64,000 nucleotides of DNA from Leptidea sinapis (lineage: Eukaryota; Arthropoda; Insecta; Lepidoptera; Pieridae): NCBI RefSeq assembly GCF_905404315.1, contig NC_066293.1:697001-761000 (forward strand). The letters are read 5' to 3'. Below the pieces are notes generated by a model. The model saw nothing but the letters and a program-made list of their open reading frames with translations, had not been told where the DNA came from and did not search any database. Positions 48,701-57,700 of this stretch are shown here, piece by piece. A program made the position numbers and the translations under genes. Positions within the stretch are counted from its first letter, which is position 1. Every line of letters begins with the position of its first letter.

Positions 48701-51700
48701 TGAGACGAAATTAAACTAATCAACATATTGTCAACCTTAGAATAGCGTTTTTATTCTATGTTGTCAACTATCATGTAAGTAGCTGCTCAAGAAAAACAAC
48801 CCTAGATAGGACATTTTTTAATAGAATCGATTGCCTAGATATAATGATACATCTACCCACGTTATCGAATGCTTCTTTTAAATCAAAATATGTATAAATT
48901 TCCCAATTTTTAATGAATACTAAATTATGTATTATAATAAATACTTAGTCTGGCCATAGATACTGTTACAATTAAAAATAAACAAAATATTACATTTGAA
49001 TTTTGAATGTGACATTTTCATATTGTGACATGTTCATTGAGTTTTCTCATTTTGGCGCCAATATATTGTACAATATTATACGATATTGAAATGGAGTAGA
49101 GTGATAAAGAGAACCGGAATGATGAGGCAAATGCAATTCCTAAAACTCTTCGTACGCTTGATATTAATAAAATGTTTGTGTAACGGGCTATTAATAGGTA
49201 CTCCTCGGTTTGTGACAGAAAAAGATCTGGGTGTCCAAGTAGTATTCGTACGAAAAAGGTGGTCAAAGCAGTAAGGGAAAGAATTCGATGAAATCCTGTC
49301 CTAAAGCAAAATATTTTATCGGGAGATGAAGATAGCATCTAGAACCATGTCGCGTATTTTAAAAGATGACTTACGCCTTATAGGCATAAGAGACGTACAG
49401 GTCATTACTTAACTGATAATTTAAAAAATAAATAGGGTGATAAAATTGAAACAACTACTGAAGCGGTACGCAAAGGGAGTTCACAGGAAAATTTTGTTTA
49501 TGGATGAGAATTTTTGTACAATTAAGCATTTAAACAAACAAAATAACCGTATATATGCTCAAATATCTAAGGAAGCTTCCCAATTAGTCGACAGAGTGCA
49601 ACGTGTGCACTATTCGACTTTAATTATGGTTTGGTGGGATATAAGCTATGAAGGAATGACTGAGCCATACTTTTGTGAAAAAGGTGTCAAAACATCGGCA
49701 CAAGTGTATCAAGTAACATTCTTGAGAAGGTAGTGAAGCTCCTTAAGAACACCATGTTCAATAACCAAGAACAGTCCTTCCAGCTGGACTCGGCGCCGGG
49801 TCATAAAGCTACGCAGTCTTGGTTGAACGTTTCGGATTTTTTTTGTTGAGAGGCGGAAATACTGTTACGTATTTACGCCCCGGAACGGGGCGTAATATGT
49901 TGGACTCGAGTGTCCGCGTAAGCGGACGCCCCATACCGACTAAAACCTCCTCTGTGCTGTTAGCAGCCCTGGCTTTCACAGCGAAGTAGGACGTGGGCCG
50001 TGGAGGCCGCAAAGACTACGCAACAACAGTCGCGGGGCGTCTCCTAAGGAGACTCGAACTTCAGACCGGCTGTGTGCTTGTGGGAAGGAGAGAGAATCAA
50101 AATGAAAATGAAGATGAGAAGAACACACTCGTCGGCGAGTGTGGTGTAATAAATAAATAAATAAATTGTATGTATGTATGTTTTATGTGTGTAAGTAGTG
50201 TAAATGTTAGTGTGCATGTATGTTTGTGTTTGTGTCTGTTTGTGGAGTGTGTTTGTGATTGTGTAAGTGGTGTATGTCAGTCCGTCAGTCAGTCCGTGTG
50301 TGAGTGAGTGTAGTGAAACGATTACAGGACGAGGACTAATGTCTCGTCGGGTATCAAAACAATGTGTGGTGTATCTAGGGTGCGGGCCGCTGGCCATCGT
50401 CAGAGTGACGAGTGCCAGTGGTTTGCGGTGGTTGACCGCGCCTACGCCTGCGAAGGCGGTGTGTGCGTGTCTGTGTCGGTGTTTGTGTGGGTGTCGCGTT
50501 CGCGATGGTGATGTCGTCATCCGGGTCTACCGTTACGTGTCTGGGACGTCTTATTGGGTTGAGACTATGGTAAAGGGGGGTGTACCCGCATGCCTTCCTA
50601 ACCAAGATGTTGGAATGGTTAGGCGCCTTGTCAAAGAAGCGTCGCGAGATCTCTTTAAAGTGTTGAGCTATCGTCGGAAGCTCTAGGTCGCGGTGAAGGT
50701 CAACGTTTCGGATGAACCACGGGGCTCCGGTTGCCATGCGCGTGAATTTATTTTGAACTACTTGCAAACGATGTAAGTAGCTCGGTCGGGTGTGCGCGAA
50801 AACGACGCTTGCGTATGACAGTATGGGCCGTACGATGGTTTTGTACAGAGTCACTTTGTGTTTGAGCGGAAGTTTTCTTCGCCCACACACAAGTGGATAA
50901 AGGCGACTGAGGACAAATCGGGCTCTATTGCATACCGTATCAATATGTTTCTTGAAGTTCATATTGCTGTTGAACGTGACTCCTAAGTATTTGTAATCCT
51001 TCACCCACGGTATGGGTGTTTCATACAATTTAATGACGTCGGTCGGTCGTTTTTTAGCGCGGATGCTATTCGCGTTACCGAAGAGTACCGCTGCACTCTT
51101 GGTGGGGTTCACTTCAATCCGCCATTTTCTGAACCAGTTGCCCAGTTCATCGACGGCGGCTTGAAGCACTTTAATGTTCCTGCTCAAGGTTGAGCGGTTC
51201 AATAGAGCGGAGCCAAAGTAGAGTGCCGTATCGTCAGCGTATTGAGCGAGCTGGACACTCGGAAACTTGGGAATGTCGCTCGTGAAGAGCGAGAAAAGAG
51301 TGGGAGAGAGGACTGAACCCTGTGGCACGCCAGACCTGATGGGTCTGGGTGAGGATAGGGTGCCCTCTACTCGATATCGGAAGGAGCGATCAGTAAGGTA
51401 GGCTCGTATGATGCGCACGAGCCTGTCTGGCACTCCCAGTTGATACAGCTTGAATACTAAGCCGTTGTGCCATACCTTGTCGAATGCCTTCGCGACATCG
51501 AAAAACACTGCTGCCGTGGTAGCGTGAAGTTGACGCCGTACGAGAATGTACTCGGTGAGTCGGTGAGCCTGCTGGAGACACGAGTGAGCGGTTCTGAATC
51601 CGAACTGTATGTCGGGTATCAGGTTGAGCTCCGCGATGTTATGATTAAGACGCGCGAGAATTAATCTTTCGTAAAGTTTCCCGATCGAGTTAATTAAGCT

Positions 51701-54700
51701 AATAGGCCTATAGCTACTCGGATTAGCTTTAGGTTTATTGGGTTTTGGGATACCGATAACAATGGAATCCTTCCATGGATGGAATGGACTCCTTCCATTG
51801 TTCGGGGAACGCGCTATTAGACAATAGAATATTAAAAATGGTAACCAATAAAGTAATAAGAGTCAAGGGTAGGATTTTAAGAACCCTATTGTTTATAGTG
51901 TCGGGCCCCGGGGCCTTCTTGGAGTGAAGCTCCTTAATGATTAGCTTCACCTCTTCGTAAGAGGTGGCTTTTATTACATCGCCTGAAGGGCTCAGGGCGG
52001 AGCGACGTTCAACTTCACGAAGCGGTCCCAACGTTCGCCGCGGAGTTCCGCGATACGTTCCCGTACCACCCGCTGTAGGTAGCGGAGGTGGCGCCTATTC
52101 TCGACCGACGGATAGCTATCGTGAAGTCTAGTGGCTCTGTGCTTCTGTGTGAGTAAGTTCCTGACCTCTGGAGGCAGGTTTAGGCGATGCGGTTGCATCG
52201 TCGGAACCTGCCTGGAGCAGGCCTTGATCCTATTCTGTATATGTGACGTCACATGAGAGATAGCACTGTGAGTCGTGTCGACCGAGTCGATGACGTCCGG
52301 TATAAGGTCAAGCTCGTCGGACTTGATAGACTCGAGATCCTTTTCCAGCCGTTGCCAGTCGATCACTGTTTTCGTCGGTGGTTGAAAGTTAACCGGTGGG
52401 CCTAGATTTAGGACGACGGGCCGGTGGTCTGACTCTAATTCATGAAAAACCTGGATTAAATTTACATTGAACGTTACGTTTTTAAGTAACGCAACGTCTA
52501 GAATGTCGGGTCGGTGCGCGACGTTATCCGGATAACGTGTTGGTTCGTCGGGTGCTATTACTGAAAAGTTCAGCGTGTCTGTCAGTGAATCTAATAAGAT
52601 TCCGTTTCTATTTGTGGCTCTACTATTCCAGCTGGAGTGTTTGGCGTTAAGATCGCCGCCCACTATGACTGCGGCCCCGTGGCCGAGTAATGCTTTGATA
52701 TCTGTGTATAATACTTGTTTGTTAGGCGGAAGATAAGCTGAAATAACAGTGATCGGCTGGTGATTCGCCATACTGACTCGGATGGCATAGGCCTCGATGT
52801 TAGTGAGGACCGGAGGATCTATAGGTATACAGTGTACAGACCTTTTAAAATAAATGAGGGTACCGCCCATACGGGTGGTGCGATCATTTCTGACTAAGTT
52901 GTAATTAGCGATACGTGGATCGCGTATACGTGGTTTTAGAAATGTCTCTTGCACTAAGAATAGGTCTAATTGATGTTCGTGAGCGAACTCCTTCACCAAG
53001 TCTAGTTGAGGCTTAAGGCCTTGGGCGTAAAAATACGCTATACGTAGCGTATGTGGTTTAACCCGTCCGCTTACGTAATTAGGCATCGCGAATGTTTTTA
53101 TGCTTTCGCCCTATATCGGTGAGGGCTCGGAATATTTTGGCGTTGTCTGCCATAACTTGCAGGAGCGACGGCGGGTCGTCCCGGACAGCCTCGAGCCTGC
53201 TGGCTAGGGCTGTGATTTCATCTATGTCGAACAGCTCTGACAGCTCGAACATGAAGGCAAAGGCGCTGCCGCCTTGGTTGCCTGTTGCCGCGGACGCGGG
53301 CGCCGGTGGCCTCGGTCGCGGGACCGACGCCGCCGGACGGGACGCTAGCGGTGGCCGGAGGGGCGCGGGGGCCGCGAGAGTGGCTTCTGTGGCAGCGTTG
53401 GCAGCCGGAGGAGACCTCGCCCAGGCGTTTACCTTAGGAGGCGGCGCAGGTTTGAAGGTCGGAGTGAACTCCACCTTCTCTGCTCTGCCTTGCGGCTGGC
53501 GGCGCCCTGAATGACGCTTGTGTTTGGGTGCTTCTCCCCGCACAAGACGCAGGCCGTGGGCTCCGCGCATTGCGCTGGTCGAGGGCACTCCGGCGTGCCA
53601 TGTTTACCGAGGCACTTCACACACCTCGGGGTGTGTTCACAGTTGCGTGCCGAGTGCCCGTATAACTGGCATCTGTGACACTGACCGGGCCCCCCGCGGT
53701 TGCGAGGAGCTTCGGCCCGGATGCCCTGAAGGGAGCAAACCGATTTTATATTAAAGATTTCCTTTCTCTCTTGCGTGATATCGAGAACGACGAGAACCAT
53801 GTTAAATGGTTGTTTGTTGTTGGTGCCGCGCATACGGTGCACCTCGTGTGCAGGTAACCCTGCTCTTTGAGGTCCGACAGAATGTCGGCCTCGTCTATCT
53901 CTCTCGGGACGTTCCTAATAACGACCCTCAGACGCTTCTCCTCAGGCAGGGCGTACGTGTGGAAACCCACACTCAGCTCTCTAAGAAGAGATGTCAAGGC
54001 GCGGTGGTCCGCTACCTCTTTGGTCTCTAATTTTATAAGAGATTGGTACGCAAGAGATTGGTACGCCCTCCTGGAAGGAGAACGTCTTTGGGATCCTATT
54101 TTTGATCACCAACCAGCGGCCTCGGTCTCCTATAAAAATAGGGGGCGGGCGCTTGGTCGGAGGCGGTACGCGGGCTTTAGCGGGCGCGGGCGCGGGAGTG
54201 GAGATAGTCGTGGCCGCGGCTTTCTTGGCGGGCGTGCCATCGACAGAAGGCGATTCGCGACCGCGCTTCTTTTTACGGCTCACGGTGGTGAAGCCGTCCG
54301 TGTCTGACGCGACACTCTCCGCTCTCGACGGTAGAGCGGTTTCCGGCTGGGCTGGTGAAGCACTGGAAGCCTGAGGGGCTTCCGTTCCATCAGGAGTGAC
54401 CGCGGGGACCTTAGGGGTCGCCTGCGCGTCAAAGTAAGCCTGAAGGACAGGCGGGCGGGCTGATCGGGTGATAACTTTTCTCGGCTTGACCGAGGCCACG
54501 GAACTAACAGCGGAGATGTTGCTTAATTCCATTTCGGATTCCCCGTCGGAACCCGAAACGTCGGACGACGAGTTATAGTTTTTGGATTTCGCTTTGATAG
54601 CGGCATCCACTGTCTCGTTGATTGTTACTTTCATTAGAGGAGCGATCTTCTCCGTGAATAACCTATCTAGTAGGGCGCTTAGAAGGCCCTCGTCGGCAAC

Positions 54701-57700
54701 CATTGGTGAAGCCATGGTTGTCATATTTATTACCTAGGTTGAGCGGGCAACAACTGCCCTCTGCCTGACTCGGGCAGCGGGGGAAAATAATAATTAAGTG
54801 GACAACTATAGTTAAGTTGTACACTTGCACATTATTAAATAATATTAATAATAATAAAATATGCAAAAATTAAAAGAAATTAATAATAATAATTAAGCCT
54901 AAGACTTAGCTTTGCTGGATGTAGACTGGCTGGGCCGGAACCCCGATGCACGCTGTGCAGGCCCCCGCGGAGAAGACACAAACGGCACGAACTGCAACTC
55001 ACAAACACACACGATTAGCGTGCAGAATCGCGAAACACAGCACAGGTGCTAACTAACACGATCGTAAAACCGGGTAATTAACACTGATAATAACTAAGCT
55101 ACGTTCCGCGAAGGAACGTAACAGGTGCGAGACTCAAAGAGTCCCGAACAATAGCGCGCGATAACAATAGCAGCCCAGGTGGCCTGAGCAGATAGTGCGA
55201 TAACGCAGGTAATAAAAATATTCGAAGGAGGACAGATAACGCGGCACGTGTGCTCGCGTTGCCTGCCTGAATCGAACTCAACGTTTCGGAGTTCATCAGA
55301 GCTAAAGACTGGCCGTCGTCTAGTTCCGATCGTATTCCACTTGATTATGATTTATGGTCAGTTTTAGAGAGTAGGGCTTGCTCTAAACGCCATGATAATT
55401 TGTAGTCCCTTAAACAATTCGTACGATTGGCAATGAAGAAAAATTTCCCATGAAAAGAGTGTGTGCTTCTAGGACTGTATTGTAGCGAATAAAGGCCACT
55501 TCGAATAAGCTTTTTTTCATTTTTAATTGTTTTATATTTATGTATTAAACTAACACACTGTAAAAGTAATAAATGTTATTTGAATAGAAAATATTTTTTT
55601 CTTTGTTTCAGTATTTATGGCAAGACTAGGTATACAAGACATAAAAAAAATCTGCTCATTTAAATATGTCGCTTTATACATTGTGACGTTATATGTGGAT
55701 CATAAAGCATCTAACAGCCGTGGTAAGATATATTATTTAGAAGTGCAGATATTTAAGTGGCATCCTCACCCAGGTTCGTGTTGGTGGAGCTGCTGGAGTG
55801 GGGCGGACGGAGCGGCGTGCAGCAGCGGACCCTGGCTCCCGACGAGCTGGTGTACGAGGTGCAGGTCGGTGATCACTTGTGGATCATGTGGTGGACCTGG
55901 TGGCTGATCGCCAGGTCACTGTAGATGCTCTGTTGCAAGACAACAGAACAGTTGACAGATCCTTTGATGCAGTATCGAGCTGGAAACAAAGAGCGACGCA
56001 AGGATATATTATCTTCCACACTTGGATTGTAGGTTGGTGACTTGAAGTATGATCAACAAAGATTATACTTATATAGATCATTGGCAATATTAAATAAATT
56101 TAATAAGTAAATGTACATTTAAATTTCTACTATCAGATTTATATATCTGAACCTAGTCCACCATATGTCACCAACGTATGCAAATAAGGTAACTTCTCGA
56201 CTCTCTAAGTCCTATCCATACGAAACGTAAACCGTGTCTTAGGCGCTGGTTTCTATCCTGCAATGTGTGATAGTTGTAACACTAATTGAAAACCGCCTGA
56301 TATTGCTTGAGCTGAGCTGATCGATCTTCTTATTCCGAATGGCTCCTTCCCACAAATTTCAGTTATGGTAAAGGCAACTGGGACTATAGTTACTCCAGCT
56401 CTGAAAAGGAGATCAGGTTCACTTGTCATTCAGGCTTCGCTGGTCCATATGATGTATTGTTTCCAACGTTATATTGACAGGCGAGTTGGAAGACACTGGG
56501 TCGGTTCCTCCTGCAAGAAAAAGGCAGCTCAGCTCCGCTGCCCCGACACCGAGCCTGCATTGCCAGGATCCAGCGCGGGCTCAGCATCACTCGTGGTGCC
56601 ATCACAGGTAACTCAGGACTCAGGAGAGAACATCTTCCAGAGTGTTCAAGTTTTGGAAAACTCTGAATGTGGTTGCTGGAAACTGAATAATAACTAATCT
56701 TGCTTAGCAAGTAGCGTTTTATTTAGTAAAAAATAAAATTGGTAAAACAAGAGACCGCAACGATGCAAGTCAAATTATTTGCCAGTACAGTCTGTTAAAA
56801 TAATATTATTTGTACGAATAAGATACGCACTGAAGATATTAGTAATTTTATCATTTAACTGTATATTGTTATAAACAATGCGAATACAATAAAATTGATT
56901 TTAAACACAAAATTAAGCCCACATTCGATGATTAAATATAAGAAAAGATAAAAAAATAATTATTTATGAATAAATATTTTATAAAGCCATACTCTTTTAA
57001 TAAATCATTTTGATTGGATTTATTCCCAAATATTGGATTATGTACAGTGTACACTTTAGTGTTTGTGATTGTGAAACATATATGAACCGCAACCATCACA
57101 TAAGGTCTCCATACTAGTAATGAATGAGGTGGCTATTGCCCGCGCAGGCAGCACGGGGTTCCCGCTGGTGAGCAGCGTGACGTCACAGGAGCCCCCCATC
57201 GCGAAGACCCCCGTCCAGATGGCCTACAGCGACCCCACTCACTGCAGGTACATTACTAAACATTACACAGATTGACAAATTACAAATATTAAGATTATTA
57301 CACCTTCTGGCATAATTCTGGTCAAATGTTATTATTAGACATGTAATACACTGGCCTTCAAAAGTAAGTATCACACTTTTAAAATTGAGATAACGTTTTA
57401 AGTTCACAAGATATACTTTCGAAATAAAAAGGACTCCAAAGAGAATTTAATTTTGTACATAAAAACTTTATAGTCATTAACCTTCTTTTAAGAATTGGCT
57501 GAAAAAAAACTTCTAAGACAAAACCATTCCTTTTTCAAAGTGGACGTTTCCGAATTACAATTTTACCATTCACATTTACCTTTCTGTTTTAAATTTTTTT
57601 CAAGATCGATGGGTCTTGTTTTAAAAATTTATGCTTAAAAGCACATAACATTTATTTATCATGCCTCTTTCAGTTGAAGAATGTGCTAGGATCATGGCTT

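Larger units (their letters stand above)
49837..55279 (-). mobile_element. Full-length Jockey-type LINE inserted in the mariner
   Basis: 5443 bp bounded by an 11-bp target duplication AACGTTTCGGA (49826-49836 and 55280-55290). On the - strand: 5' end at 55279, ORF1 with three zinc knuckles, ORF2 with endonuclease and reverse transcriptase, a (TG/CA)-rich 3' region (50160-50300) and an 8-base A tail (49837-49844). ORF1 and ORF2 each carry a few frame changes, so it looks recent but inactive. GC content is much higher than in the surrounding intron. Confidence 0.92.

Noticed and set aside
50044..50520. 158-codon Thr/His-rich - strand frame
   Set aside because: It is the (TG/CA)-rich 3' region of the Jockey after a frame change.
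53092..53514. Long + strand open frame opposite the Jockey ORF1
   Set aside because: It is the complement of the GC-rich Pro/Ala region of ORF1, which carries real zinc-knuckle motifs on the - strand.
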